Shown: positions 1-9,491, numbered from the stretch's first letter. The stretch: 59,640 bases of DNA from Psychromonas algicola (GCF_004378355.1 NZ_SNUB01000022.1:1-59640), one strand, 5' to 3'. Numbers and translations are program-made. The notes: generated from the letters alone by a model not told the origin.

Positions 1-575
1 AAACGATCCTTAAGATCCCAGGACATATTGCGTTAGAGTCTGTTGATATATGGCTTCAAGATGAAGCGAGATTTGGCCAACAAAACACAACAACACGATT
101 ATGGGCAGAAACAGGCAGTCGGCCAAGAGCAGTAAAGCAGCAACAATTTGAGTATGCATACCTATTTGGTTCAGTCTGTGTAACGAATGGTGCTAGCGAG
201 GCGATGGTTGTTCCATTTGTTAATAAAGAGATTATGAAAGCACATTTATTACAGATATCCAAAGCGACAGTCTGTAATAGACATGCCATTGTTATTATGG
301 ATGGTGCAGGTTGGCATGTTGATAATATTGATGCAGACTTGGATAACGTTTCAATAATAAAACTGCCACCATATTCACCGGAACTAAATCCAATAGAACA
401 AGTGTGGAGCTGGTTAAGGCAACATCATCTAGCTAACCGAAGTTTTAAAGGCTATGACAATATTGTTGATGAAGTATGTAAGGCATGGAATGACTTTGTC
501 AGCATCCCTCTAAGAGTAAAAAGCATGTGCTTTAGAGACTGGATGAAACTGACCAGTTAATTTTACAGATTGGTA
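1..575 (+). mobile_element. IS630-family insertion sequence, right part
   Basis: The window opens inside an IS630/Tc1-like element. The transposase reading frame ends at 560. About 13 bases later comes the sequence GATTGGTA (568-575), which I take as the element's right tip followed by the TA target dinucleotide typical of this family. The left end lies outside the window. The same GATTGGTAT tip occurs in the non-coding element at 14572-14733. The exact boundary is inferred. Confidence 0.75.
3..560 (+). CDS. IS630-family transposase, C-terminal part (5' end outside window)
   Basis: DDE transposase catalysing cut-and-paste movement of the host IS. The open frame runs from the window edge, so the N-terminal helix-turn-helix region is missing here. 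The visible protein has the three IS630 catalytic blocks in order. IWLQDEARFGQ carries the first Asp. AIVIMDGAGWH carries the second Asp. LPPYSPELNPIEQVWSWLR carries the final Glu. The first ATG in this part (204) is internal and is not the true start. Spacing and motifs fit an intact C-terminal half, so the element may still be active. Whether the N-terminus is intact cannot be judged. Confidence 0.92.
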   Translation, partial: TILKIPGHIALESVDIWLQDEARFGQQNTTTRLWAETGSRPRAVKQQQFEYAYLFGSVCVTNGASEAMVVPFVNKEIMKAHLLQISKATVCNRHAIVIMDGAGWHVDNIDADLDNVSIIKLPPYSPELNPIEQVWSWLRQHHLANRSFKGYDNIVDEVCKAWNDFVSIPLRVKSMCFRDWMKLTS

Positions 576-590
576 TTAACGCAATCGCTA

Positions 591-1127
591 TTAATTTACA
601 TTCGGTTGTATAAATACTAAATCAGTTACACCTATATCAATGCCTGATTGGCTAAGTAAAGTAGTCACTTGGCCTCTATGATGTGTTTGATGATTAAACA
701 CGTGCATTAACAGGTTAAACAAAGTCTTCTTTGATGCAACGCCTTTGCTGTTTTGGTAACTAATAGGTTGTAGCAACTCTTCGTCAGTTAATAAACTCGC
801 TAATTCCAATAATGCTTCATCTAATAATACGCGACGATCTTTAAGGTCGATAAAGTTATTAGCAAGAAATATATCAAGCGTTTCAGGCATGTCTAACGCT
901 GCAATAGGCGCATAAGCATCATAACTGTGTAATACAGATTCAAATCGTTTTAACCATAACGTATCACCCACACAGATATGATTTAATGACGCAAAGATAG
1001 AACCAAAAAAGGCACCCTGATCTTGATGCAGTTTTTCTGGTGTCATTGCACCCACAGCTTCGTATACTTTCTGATTCATCCATTGGTTATAGTCAGCCAT
1101 TAAGTAGACGTGATCTTTGAGTTTCAT
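591..1127 (-). CDS. DinB family protein
   Basis: A 178-residue protein of the DinB/YfiT-like four-helix-bundle superfamily, whose members usually bind a divalent metal through three histidines. Candidate ligands are the His in LNHICVGDTLW (around residue 50) and the His residues in VFNHQTHHRGQVTTLL near the C-terminus. The conserved N-terminal pattern MADYNQWMN also fits. Many relatives are thiol-dependent transferases or have unknown function, so no substrate is proposed. AGGA lies 9 bases before the ATG. It stands alone, facing the IS630 transposase tail end to end. Confidence 0.85.
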   Translation of the reverse strand: MKLKDHVYLMADYNQWMNQKVYEAVGAMTPEKLHQDQGAFFGSIFASLNHICVGDTLWLKRFESVLHSYDAYAPIAALDMPETLDIFLANNFIDLKDRRVLLDEALLELASLLTDEELLQPISYQNSKGVASKKTLFNLLMHVFNHQTHHRGQVTTLLSQSGIDIGVTDLVFIQPNVN

Positions 1128-1289
1128 GTGAAAGATTCCTTAGGGGGAAGTTAGATTTTTAATGTCGTAGCATATTAGATTTCTACTATTTTAAAAGCGC
1201 AGATTCGCATAATTAGGGCAATTTTTGTTATTTATTCGTTGAACAGGAATAATTGATTGTTAAAGTATGATCTAAGTTATTGAAGCGTT

Positions 1290-1595
1290 TTTCGTCTGCG
1301 CTCATCAAGGTTGATTTATTATTATTAGCTGTATTTTCGCCCTGTCGGCGACTCTACTTTTTCTGAACAGCAGAAACCTTTTACCCACAGCACGCAAAAA
1401 GACTGTTCCCGAATCATTTTTTAATCTACTTTTTTGCAAGTAAAGTAATGGCAGCCTTCTTTACGCACCGCTCATATGCGACGTCCATGTCGCGAAGTTC
1501 GCTAGCAATGGCTTCCTTGCCTTAGCTTGCTAAAGACAGTCATTGATTCAGAAAAACTCAACGGGAGAGTTATCGCAGCCACATTGAGTTTCGTA
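1290..1595 (-). repeat. Dispersed hairpin-rich intergenic repeat, copy A
   Basis: One of four related non-coding blocks in the first 11 kb; it lies in opposite orientation to copies C and D. Shared landmarks on the plus strand are TCGTCTGCGCTC (1292 on), TTTCGCCCTGTCGGCG (1335 on), an A/T-rich pyrimidine/purine hairpin region, TTTACGCACCGCTCAT, and an end resembling CTCAA...TTGAG. Read on the minus strand it holds two small hairpins with GGA in the loop: GGC-AAGGAA-GCC (1510-1521) and GCGAC-ATGGAC-GTCGC (1478-1493). It occupies most of the gene-free stretch 1128-1763. Confidence 0.75.
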
Positions 1596-1763
1596 TTGTT
1601 AATTAATTTTATAAAGTGGCTGTACAATACTCGATTATTGAAAATATTGACTTGTGTAATATTGGTGATTTTTGTTATTTAGCGGTTGTTTGCTTTAGCT
1701 TGCGGTTTACCTGCGACTCTATGTAATATAATACCTATAAATACTCACTACAGGAATAAACCA

Positions 1764-2015
1764 ATGAGTGATGATAAACAAACAATTAACAGCACAGATA
1801 TTATCAAACTAGCTAATGCCCAATTACCAGAGCACGAAGATTTTATTGAAGGTATTAAGGTAGAAAGTGTGTCAGAACAACACGGCGTGATCACCTTTAA
1901 AGGCGAATCCTTTTTAGATGCAGATGGTCTACCAACCGCAAAAAGCATGACTGCATTTAATCTATACAAATGGTTATGTCACCATTTCTCAAATAAATAC
2001 ACCTTGGTTGATTGA
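1764..2015 (+). CDS. yciN: YciN family protein (DUF2498), copy 1
   Basis: An 83-residue protein matching the small E. coli YciN family: HED near residue 25, G-DxFLDADGLPTAKS and a C-terminal KYTLVD resemble YciN's FLDEQGLPTAKS and KYHLVD. The molecular function is unknown. I chose the ATG at 1764 (MSDDKQ) because AGGA sits just upstream and family similarity begins there; the longer frame from 1686 adds unrelated residues. A near-identical second copy lies at 5713-5964 on the far side of the LRR gene. A terminator follows at 2070. Confidence 0.85.
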   Translation: MSDDKQTINSTDIIKLANAQLPEHEDFIEGIKVESVSEQHGVITFKGESFLDADGLPTAKSMTAFNLYKWLCHHFSNKYTLVD

Positions 2016-2069
2016 AGAGGACTTACAAAAGGCTTGGTTCTTTCGTAGAGACTACTTATTTTATCTAGT

Positions 2070-2092
2070 AAAGGAGTTTAGGCTCCTTTTTT
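2070..2092 (+). terminator. Rho-independent terminator after yciN copy 1
   Basis: The stem AAAGGAG / CTCCTTT with loop TTTAGG is followed by a T run. The rest of the 2016-2364 gap shows no gene. It is A/T rich and should contain the promoter of the LRR gene, although no convincing -35/-10 pair was assigned. Confidence 0.8.
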
Positions 2093-2364
2093 GTTGGCAA
2101 AATGTTGTTGATAAGTTAAATATTGAAACTTTAAATTCTTATTGATAATGTTGTCATTAAATTGCTTTTAAATTAAGTTTTTATACTTTTCCTTTAAAGC
2201 TAAGTGTTAAGCACCATCATGAAATAAAAGACACTGCCATTTACGTCAATTTATACTCCAGTTGAGCCATTTTGCCAGCGTAAAACTTAGATTATATTTT
2301 TAATATAATTCCTCTTTTTTACCAAGCTATGATGGTTTTTATTAATAAATAACGGTGATATTTG

Positions 2365-5300
2365 ATGAAAAAAACAATCCTTTTAACCATTCTAATTCAA
2401 GTTTGTTCTTTTTTTTATAGCAATATTGCTGTTGCAAAACAATCTGGCTGTAGTCTCGCTATTCAAAACCTTATTTATTCTTCTATTGATGCAGAGTTTG
2501 ACCATTCAGAAGTGTTTGACTCAGCTTGTAAATGGCATCCTACTAATAAAAATCAATTGCTTTCTTCGATTATTATCGATATTTATCATGGAGATACTGA
2601 TTTCCCCAACAAAATTTTAGTTGTCTCTATCATAGATGTGTCGAATAAAAAGCGCGAGATACTTGCAAAGTATGAGATCTTTCTTAGTGAGTATGAGGCG
2701 CAAAACATCAGCAAAAATAAGATGTGGTTAGATATTGCTCCTTATATGTTGACAGATACCGTTAGAGCCGTTGGTGTCAGATTAGGATTTAATACTGAAT
2801 CTCACTCATGCGTATTTACGGATTCTAGGGACGATAAGCTGAGTTTGTTTGTGATTGATGATAAAAAATTAATCCCTGTTTTAAACTCATTGCCAATGTC
2901 ATATAACATGAATCGTGGAGATTCGTTTTGTTCCTCTAATCACACTAATTCAAAAAAAAGAATACGTGAAGAAGGGAAGTCTTCTATCCAAATATTGCCT
3001 GCTAAAAGCAATGGTTATAACAACCTTCGTATCGTAACCAAATCTAAAGTGATCCATTATCCTGAACATGGTAAGCAAAAACTGTTGTATGAAAAACGTT
3101 ATATTAACGACTTAAAATTTAATGGGGAAGTTTATGAACAAGGAGATGTGATTCCTAGTCCAGAGTTTTACGATCCTGTAAATTTAAAATTACATGTAGA
3201 AGAAAGAGACGAAAACAATAATTTAATTCATCCGCTGAACTTTGAAAAGAACATATATACCTTAGTTGTTGATGATAAAAGTGATCTCGCCAAAAAAGAA
3301 TTAACATCTCATTATGCTTTAACTACCAAAGCTGCGGAAAATTATATTAAAAGAATCAAAGACAACATTAAAAAGAGTCCATCAAAGCGTCAAATAAAGT
3401 TTTATGATTCAAAATTTGAGCACCATGTTCGTCTGCTTATCAATAAACCTGAGGGGATTTTATATAATCATCATGTCAGTTATATTGAGTATTTAAATCT
3501 CAATTATTCAATCTCATTTTTATCTGGCATTGAACATTTTGCACAATTAAAAAATCTTAACTTGTCTAGTTCAAAAGTTAATAACCTTAAACCATTAGCA
3601 AACCTTAAATACCTTGAAACACTCAACGCCAATAAATTAAAGCTAAAAAAAGGAAAGGATAAGCTTGATGGTCTGGCTAATTTAACAAGTTTAAAAAGAT
3701 TGAGCTTGGCCAATGACTCTATTTGGTATATCGATGCTTTAGCGAAATTAACCAATTTAGAATATCTTAACTTAGGCTTTGCAAAAACAAACAAATATGC
3801 GCCGCATGTAGAAAATAACATTTCTGACCTGTCGCCATTAACTAACCTGACAAAGTTAAAAGAATTAAAGTTAAACGGAAATAAAATTACTGACGTTTCA
3901 GCGTTAAAAGGATTAACTGAACTTCAAAATCTAGACTTAAATGACAATGAAATAATGGATGTTTCTGCTTTAAGCTATCTTTCAAAGTTAAAAACGTTAG
4001 AACTGAGTAAAAATAAAATAGTAAGTATCTCTGCTTTAAAGCCACTTAATCATTTAGAAACCTTTTCAGTGATACAAAATTTTATTGGTAATTACAATGA
4101 GATCCTTGCGTTTTCTAAAGTAAAAAATTTCACCTATTCATCAAACCCTGCAGCTAATTCTAGCGTTCAAAATGCTGCAAAAGAAAATAATACAGAAAAA
4201 TTAAAAGAAATACTTCGTGGTAAATTTAGACTACGTGATGAAAAAGTATTAAAAACAGTGTCGGCCAATATTTTTGAAGGTATTAGTAACCCAATAAAGA
4301 CGGACAATGAAGTGATCATTTTTCCTAATGCATCAATTGAGTACACCGTCAGAAAAGCCCTTAAAAAGAAGCAAGGAGGAATAACTAGTTCAGATCTTGC
4401 GAAAATTGTAGAGCTTGATTTGTCGGTAAGACGCGCATACTACGGCGCGCAAGAAGTCGATTTTTTGCAGTATTGTACAAATTTAGAAAAATTAAAATTG
4501 AAGTACCACCCATTAAAAAGCCTTTTGCCGTTGCAAGGTTTAACTAAATTAAAAGAGTTGGACTTAACCGGCGTAAAACCGAGTAAAAAATCGAATTCAA
4601 CGTTGTCACAGTTAGCTAAAGATAGTTATTACGCCCCATTATCTAGATTAATTAATATGGAGAAGCTAACAGTAAATTACAGTGATGTTAAAGATCTCTC
4701 TTTTATTGTTGATATGAAAAAATTAGAGAAACTCTATGTTAAAGGTAAAAGAAAGAAAAGCGGATTATTAAGCAATATTTCAATACTTGAAAGCATGAGT
4801 CATCTGAAAGAAGTGAATCTTGAATATAATAAGATTGCAGGCTCATTTTCATTAAACTCCCTAGGAAATTTAACTGAGTTAAATCTGCGAGGAAACAGTC
4901 TTAAACAGCTATCTCTTGCGAAAGAGCAAACTAACTTAAAAAAGATAGATCTTGAAGGCAATAAAATACAAGATATTTCATTTATTAATAAGTTGCCAAA
5001 ACTAACCCGCATTAACCTTAACTCAAACAATGTGCATCATATTCCAAATTTAAAAAATGCTAAAAGGTTATCTAATTTAGAGTTAGGCAATAACCATATT
5101 GAGGATATAGAAGAGCTTGGCTCTTTAACTCGGCTTAACAGGATTATTCTGAGTAAAAATGCCATCAGTGATGCATCTGTACTCAGTAAATTTAGCAAGT
5201 TAAGCTCTATTATGTTGATGGGTAATAAAGTGAGTGATCTTTCTTTTCTCAGTGGTCATACACATCTTATTGAGCTTGGGTTATCTAATAATAAATTAAA

Positions 5301-5643
5301 GAATCTTGAAGCTCTTCAGAACATAGAGAATATACAAATATTAGTACTAATAAATAGTGGTATAAAAGATATTAGCTTTTTAAAAAGTAATAAAAATATT
5401 AATACGCTATTTTTAAGCGGCAATGAAATTGAAGATTTATCTCCTCTTGGCGATTTAGATCAAATTGTTGCTTTAAGAGTGGATAATAATAATATTAGTG
5501 ATAAAAATATGCTCCAATATATTTATCGTATTCAAGAACAATATCCTGGTAATGACCTAGACTTCAGCGCGAACCCTGTATGTACATTACGAGGTATTAT
5601 TTGTTTGAGTAATCATATGTTTAATTTTAAATTCTCTGATTAA
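2365..5643 (+). CDS. Secreted leucine-rich-repeat protein
   Basis: A 1092-residue exported protein. A Sec signal peptide is visible (MKKTILLTILIQVCSFFYSN...VAKQ). The first 350 residues form an unrecognised region with several Cys. Two blocks of 22-residue SDS22/internalin-like repeats follow, at roughly residues 372-592 and 680-1065, with the pattern LxxLxxLxLxxNxIxDxSxL. A non-repeat spacer of about 90 residues separates them. The protein ends in a short Cys-containing cap. The ATG at 2365 was chosen over the TTG directly before it. LRR arrays usually bind protein or glycan partners; the ligand here is unknown. The gene is visibly A/T rich and sits between two yciN copies, suggesting insertion into a duplicated locus. 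Confidence 0.85.
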   Translation: MKKTILLTILIQVCSFFYSNIAVAKQSGCSLAIQNLIYSSIDAEFDHSEVFDSACKWHPTNKNQLLSSIIIDIYHGDTDFPNKILVVSIIDVSNKKREILAKYEIFLSEYEAQNISKNKMWLDIAPYMLTDTVRAVGVRLGFNTESHSCVFTDSRDDKLSLFVIDDKKLIPVLNSLPMSYNMNRGDSFCSSNHTNSKKRIREEGKSSIQILPAKSNGYNNLRIVTKSKVIHYPEHGKQKLLYEKRYINDLKFNGEVYEQGDVIPSPEFYDPVNLKLHVEERDENNNLIHPLNFEKNIYTLVVDDKSDLAKKELTSHYALTTKAAENYIKRIKDNIKKSPSKRQIKFYDSKFEHHVRLLINKPEGILYNHHVSYIEYLNLNYSISFLSGIEHFAQLKNLNLSSSKVNNLKPLANLKYLETLNANKLKLKKGKDKLDGLANLTSLKRLSLANDSIWYIDALAKLTNLEYLNLGFAKTNKYAPHVENNISDLSPLTNLTKLKELKLNGNKITDVSALKGLTELQNLDLNDNEIMDVSALSYLSKLKTLELSKNKIVSISALKPLNHLETFSVIQNFIGNYNEILAFSKVKNFTYSSNPAANSSVQNAAKENNTEKLKEILRGKFRLRDEKVLKTVSANIFEGISNPIKTDNEVIIFPNASIEYTVRKALKKKQGGITSSDLAKIVELDLSVRRAYYGAQEVDFLQYCTNLEKLKLKYHPLKSLLPLQGLTKLKELDLTGVKPSKKSNSTLSQLAKDSYYAPLSRLINMEKLTVNYSDVKDLSFIVDMKKLEKLYVKGKRKKSGLLSNISILESMSHLKEVNLEYNKIAGSFSLNSLGNLTELNLRGNSLKQLSLAKEQTNLKKIDLEGNKIQDISFINKLPKLTRINLNSNNVHHIPNLKNAKRLSNLELGNNHIEDIEELGSLTRLNRIILSKNAISDASVLSKFSKLSSIMLMGNKVSDLSFLSGHTHLIELGLSNNKLKNLEALQNIENIQILVLINSGIKDISFLKSNKNINTLFLSGNEIEDLSPLGDLDQIVALRVDNNNISDKNMLQYIYRIQEQYPGNDLDFSANPVCTLRGIICLSNHMFNFKFSD

Positions 5644-5712
5644 TGGAAAAGTACCTACTTATATTTTATTTTGGCTTGTAAGGTTGATGAATATGAAAGA
5701 AATAAGTTTTTA

Positions 5713-5964
5713 ATGAGCGATAAAAAACAAGAAATCAACATGGCTGACATTATTAAACTAGCCAATGCACAGTTACCAGAGCATGAAGATTTTATTGAAG
5801 GTATTAAGGTAGAAAGTGTGTCAGAACAACACGGGGTGATCACCTTTAAAGGCGAATCCTTTTTAGATGCAGATGGCTTACCCACAACTAAAAGCATGAC
5901 CGCATTCAACCTATACAAATGGTTATGTCACCACTTCTCAAACAAATATACGTTGGTTGATTAA
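5713..5964 (+). CDS. yciN: YciN family protein (DUF2498), copy 2
   Basis: Second 83-residue YciN-type protein; it differs from copy 1 mainly in the first 15 residues. The start ATG at 5713 (MSDKKQ) is placed by alignment to copy 1. A longer frame begins with TTG at 5671 but lacks support. The central part (from the HEDF codons to DADG) is almost identical to copy 1 at the DNA level, while both ends carry many synonymous changes. That pattern suggests recombination between the copies. No clear terminator follows; repeat B begins about 30 bp downstream. Function unknown. Confidence 0.85.
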   Translation: MSDKKQEINMADIIKLANAQLPEHEDFIEGIKVESVSEQHGVITFKGESFLDADGLPTTKSMTAFNLYKWLCHHFSNKYTLVD

Positions 5965-5996
5965 AGATAGCGTTTAAGGTTTCGATTTCCTTTTAG

Positions 5997-6335
5997 GCTC
6001 GTCTGCGCTCGTCGGATCTTTACGAATTATAATAACTTGGTGTTTCGCCATGTCGGCGAGTCTACTTTTTCTTGTCAGAAGAGGCTTTTTACCCACAACA
6101 AGCAAAAAGATGGAACAGGATAAGCAGAGCTTAATCCGCTCGTGAAACTATGCTGTCGCATAACTCGCCCTTCGATTCGTTTTTTGATCTACTCTTTGAA
6201 AATAAAGTAATAACTACCTTCTTAACGCACAGCTCATACGCGACGTTCGCTAACAACGGCTGCTCATAAACTCGATACTGTCGTATCATTCGCTACCTTT
6301 ACTTGCTAAAGGCATTTATTGATTCCCTGGTTTTT
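5997..6335 (-). repeat. Dispersed hairpin-rich intergenic repeat, copy B
   Basis: Same orientation as copy A. Landmarks are CTCGTCTGCGCTCGTCGGAT (5998 on), TTTCGCCATGTCGGCGAG (6043 on) and TTAACGCACAGCTCATACG. It carries an extra segment around 6110-6180 not seen in A. Two hairpins have the same four-base loop but different stems: TATGC-TGTC-GCATA (about 6150-6163) and GATAC-TGTC-GTATC (about 6273-6286). It fills most of the gap 5965-6477; the remaining 140 bp before the SIR2 gene is A/T rich and presumably holds its promoter. Confidence 0.72.
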
Positions 6336-6477
6336 TATTTCTTTTTGTATATTTATAGAGTAGAGGATTTTTATTATATATTTTGATGATAATATGGTTG
6401 TTATTTTACATGACTGATACGGTATTTCATTCATCTAAAATTTAATCGCTTAAACTGTAAATAGGGACTTTAACTAA

Positions 6478-7653
6478 ATGGAAAACATACCTTTAAAAGA
6501 TATTTATCAGCATAAATTAAACTTTCTTATAGGTGCAGGGGCATCAAATGGTTTATTTCCTACTCTATGGTTATCCCTAAAAAACTCGGACGATGATACA
6601 AAAGAAGAAACGATAGAAACATTAGCAACAAAATTAGATCAGGCAGGGAAACAAGAACTGCATGCTTTATTATTTATGTATTATTATAAAAAAATAATTG
6701 AGCCTGTTTGTAAATTTAAGATAAATGATTTGTTAGTTGAAGACATAACCTCTCCGGATGATGCATCTAAATGTAAAAAGAAAGAAGTAATTGATAACTA
6801 TGAAAAATTTATTGATTCGGTTATACGTTTATTACAACAGAAAAGTGACTTTTCAAAAAGGTGTAATTTATTCACTACTAATTATGACGGGTGTATTCCA
6901 TTAGTTGCAGATAGGCTAATAAAAAAAGGAAAGTTAGATTTTTATATTAACGATGGTTCTAGTGGTTTTCTAGAAAAAATACTCGCTGCGAAAAACTTCA
7001 ATAACTATGTTTGCAAGTCGGGGGTTTTTGGCAAAAATGTTTCTGATATCCCTCAAATTAATTTAATTAATATGCATGGCTCTGCATATTGGAGAAAACA
7101 TGAGGACAGTATAATCGTTGACTATGCATTAACTGAGACAGGAGTTGTTATTCCTGAAGTTGCAGAACCTTATCTTCATCATTTAGAAAGTATTCTAAAT
7201 GATGCTACTAAAAATACCGCAGATGTTTTAAGGATAGATATAACATTAGATAATGATGTTATAGATACTTTTTGGGAAAGCTATAACAAGCTACCTATTG
7301 TAAACCCAACAAAATGGAAATTTCACGAGACAGTATTTGAAGAGCATTATTATCAAATGCTTCGTCTTCTTAGCTATCAACTTGAAGAGCCTAATTCTAT
7401 TCTTATCAGTTTTGCTTTTTCTTTTGCTGACGAACACATATTAAAATTAATTGAACGCTCACTCTCTAATCGGAAATTGAAAGTTTATGTTTGTTGCTTT
7501 AATGAACAAGAAAGAAAATCAATGGAGAAAAAATTTAATGGTTATATTAACGTAGAGCTTGTTTCATTAAAAGATGGGAATTTGGACTTTGAGAAATTCA
7601 ATGATGTTGTGTTCAATGCTGATGTTCTTAGGGAAAAAATAAATGAAGATTAA
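6478..7653 (+). CDS. SIR2-family NADase-like protein of a SIR2-HerA defence pair
   Basis: A 391-residue SIR2_2-type protein. The NAD-binding GAGAS motif lies at residues 19-23, TTNYDG at 133-138, the catalytic-type His in MHGS at about 200, and a C-terminal SFAFSFADEHI block matches the GFSFxDxH signature. In the known SIR2-HerA anti-phage system the SIR2 subunit assembles with the HerA ATPase and degrades NAD+ during infection, stopping phage growth. Overlap of 11 bases with the HerA gene implies translational coupling. Codon use is more A/T rich than in the housekeeping genes. All expected catalytic motifs are present, so it is probably active. The subtype assignment rests on gene order and motifs. 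Confidence 0.88.
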   Translation: MENIPLKDIYQHKLNFLIGAGASNGLFPTLWLSLKNSDDDTKEETIETLATKLDQAGKQELHALLFMYYYKKIIEPVCKFKINDLLVEDITSPDDASKCKKKEVIDNYEKFIDSVIRLLQQKSDFSKRCNLFTTNYDGCIPLVADRLIKKGKLDFYINDGSSGFLEKILAAKNFNNYVCKSGVFGKNVSDIPQINLINMHGSAYWRKHEDSIIVDYALTETGVVIPEVAEPYLHHLESILNDATKNTADVLRIDITLDNDVIDTFWESYNKLPIVNPTKWKFHETVFEEHYYQMLRLLSYQLEEPNSILISFAFSFADEHILKLIERSLSNRKLKVYVCCFNEQERKSMEKKFNGYINVELVSLKDGNLDFEKFNDVVFNADVLREKINED

Positions 7654-9451
7654 TGTTGGAGAGGTTGTTGCTGTCAAAGGAATGCAAGTCACATTGCGTA
7701 TTTATGATGAATCAAATCTAGAAACATTATTTTATGATGGTAAAAAATATAAAGGTGTTTCAATACGTGAATATATTGGAATTAAAAGAGGTTTTTGTTT
7801 AATAGTTTGTATTATCGAAGGGGAATACTTAGATGAAAAATACTTTGAACGAGAAGAAAATAAAATACAATATATTAGAAAAATAGAAGTTAAACCCATT
7901 GGCTACTTTGAGCAGTATAAATTCAATGATGGTATTAAGTTAATGCCGATGATCAAAGATAAAGCTTATTTATTAAATGAAAACCAAGTTATTAGTATTT
8001 TTAATCAAGGTTCGGATGGTTCTTTTAGCATAGGTAAGATGTTAAAAGAAGATACTCCGATATCTCTCCCGTGGAATAAAGTTTTTAATAGCCATATAGG
8101 TGTTTTTGGCAACACGGGAAGTGGGAAGTCGAATACCCTCACAAAATTGTACTCTGAACTATTTAATAATTATGAAGATAAGTTACTAGATAAAAGCCAG
8201 TTTTTATTAATTGATTTTAATGGTGAATATACGGGTAACCAGCTTATTAAAAACCCTGTAAATAAAAAAGTATACAAACTTAGTACAGGAAGAAGGGCTG
8301 TAAATGAAGCAACAAACGATAACAAGTTTCCATTGCCAAGTTCTCATATCTGGAACACTGAAATATTAGCCTTATTGTTTCAAGCGACCGCAAATACACA
8401 AACTCCATTTTTAAATAGAATTATCGAAAAAAGAGCAGAACATGTAGGAAAACAAGATAGTTTAAAAAATTATATTATTAGCACTTTTCATCTATGTTTT
8501 GTAAATACCGCACAGGATAGAGAAGCTTTAATTCAATTAAAGGTCATTGCTAAAAACTTAAAATCAGATGCTTTAATAGATAAGTTAGAAAAAATTTTTT
8601 GGTATGATAATAAAAATAAATTTGCATGTGATAATGTTGCTGGACCCGGGTGGGAATTTTATGAAAATAATGCAGGGTTTAATCAATATTTACGACCAAT
8701 ATTAAATACTATAAATACCACTACACTAAACCCTTTCAATGAACTTATTATTCGCATAAATATTCAATTATTAAGAGACCTTTTATTTGGGCATATTCAA
8801 TTTGAACATATTCAACCCTTGTTAAAGAGAGTGGAATCAGCGATTAAGGATCTAGATAAAGTTTTTAGTATTACAGATAATAATGAAGTGAATTTCAAAC
8901 TATTAAGCGTAATTTCTTTAAGAGATTGCAACCAGAAAACAAAAAAAATTATCCCTCTGTTGTTAGCTAAAATGTTTTACCAAAACCACAGAGATACAGT
9001 AGCGATAAAACCAGACAAAACGCTTCATTTTATAATTGATGAGGCTCATAATATTCTATCTCAGCAATCTACCCGTGAGCACGAGAGTTGGAAAGATTAC
9101 CGGCTTGAGATGTTTGAAGAGATAATTAAAGAAGGGAGAAAGTTTGGGATGTTTTTAACATTATCTAGCCAACGACCTGCAGATATTTCACCAACGATCA
9201 TGTCTCAACTCCATAACTTTTTTATACACAAGCTAGTGAATGATAGGGATTTATTCTTAATCGATAATACAATAAGTACGTTGGATAAGATGTCAAAAAG
9301 CTTAATTCCCAATTTATCTAAAGGTAGCTGTGTTGTTACAGGTGCGGCTTTTGACTTGCCAATAGTAATGCAAGTTGATTATTTGAAAAATGAGGAAAGC
9401 AGACCTTATAGCGATGATATTGATTTAAATCGCTTATGGGGAATTGATTAA
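7643..9451 (+). CDS. HerA-type hexameric ATPase of a SIR2-HerA defence pair
   Basis: A 602-residue FtsK/HerA-family ATPase. The N-terminal 60-100 residues (KINVGEVVAVKGMQVTLRI...) form a HAS-barrel. Walker A is GNTGSGKSN (about residue 157). Walker B is FIIDEAHN (about residue 463-470). A following LSSQRPADISPTIMSQ block contains the conserved Gln/Arg region seen in HerA proteins. In archaea HerA drives DNA end processing with NurA; here the partner is SIR2, as in the described phage-defence complex. The start overlaps the SIR2 stop by 11 bases. There is no further gene on this strand before repeat C, so the operon appears to be two genes. Confidence 0.9.
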   Translation: MKINVGEVVAVKGMQVTLRIYDESNLETLFYDGKKYKGVSIREYIGIKRGFCLIVCIIEGEYLDEKYFEREENKIQYIRKIEVKPIGYFEQYKFNDGIKLMPMIKDKAYLLNENQVISIFNQGSDGSFSIGKMLKEDTPISLPWNKVFNSHIGVFGNTGSGKSNTLTKLYSELFNNYEDKLLDKSQFLLIDFNGEYTGNQLIKNPVNKKVYKLSTGRRAVNEATNDNKFPLPSSHIWNTEILALLFQATANTQTPFLNRIIEKRAEHVGKQDSLKNYIISTFHLCFVNTAQDREALIQLKVIAKNLKSDALIDKLEKIFWYDNKNKFACDNVAGPGWEFYENNAGFNQYLRPILNTINTTTLNPFNELIIRINIQLLRDLLFGHIQFEHIQPLLKRVESAIKDLDKVFSITDNNEVNFKLLSVISLRDCNQKTKKIIPLLLAKMFYQNHRDTVAIKPDKTLHFIIDEAHNILSQQSTREHESWKDYRLEMFEEIIKEGRKFGMFLTLSSQRPADISPTIMSQLHNFFIHKLVNDRDLFLIDNTISTLDKMSKSLIPNLSKGSCVVTGAAFDLPIVMQVDYLKNEESRPYSDDIDLNRLWGID

Positions 9452-9491
9452 GTATTTTAGTTTTTGAGAATCAAATTAGAAAGTTACATGA

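Noticed and set aside
1686-1763. N-terminal extension of yciN copy 1
   Set aside because: The extra residues have no family match, while AGGA directly precedes the ATG at 1764.
6110-6180. Copy B segment with TGTC-loop hairpins as an attC-type integron site
   Set aside because: No integrase gene, no typical R'/R'' core site pair and no gene-cassette array is present.
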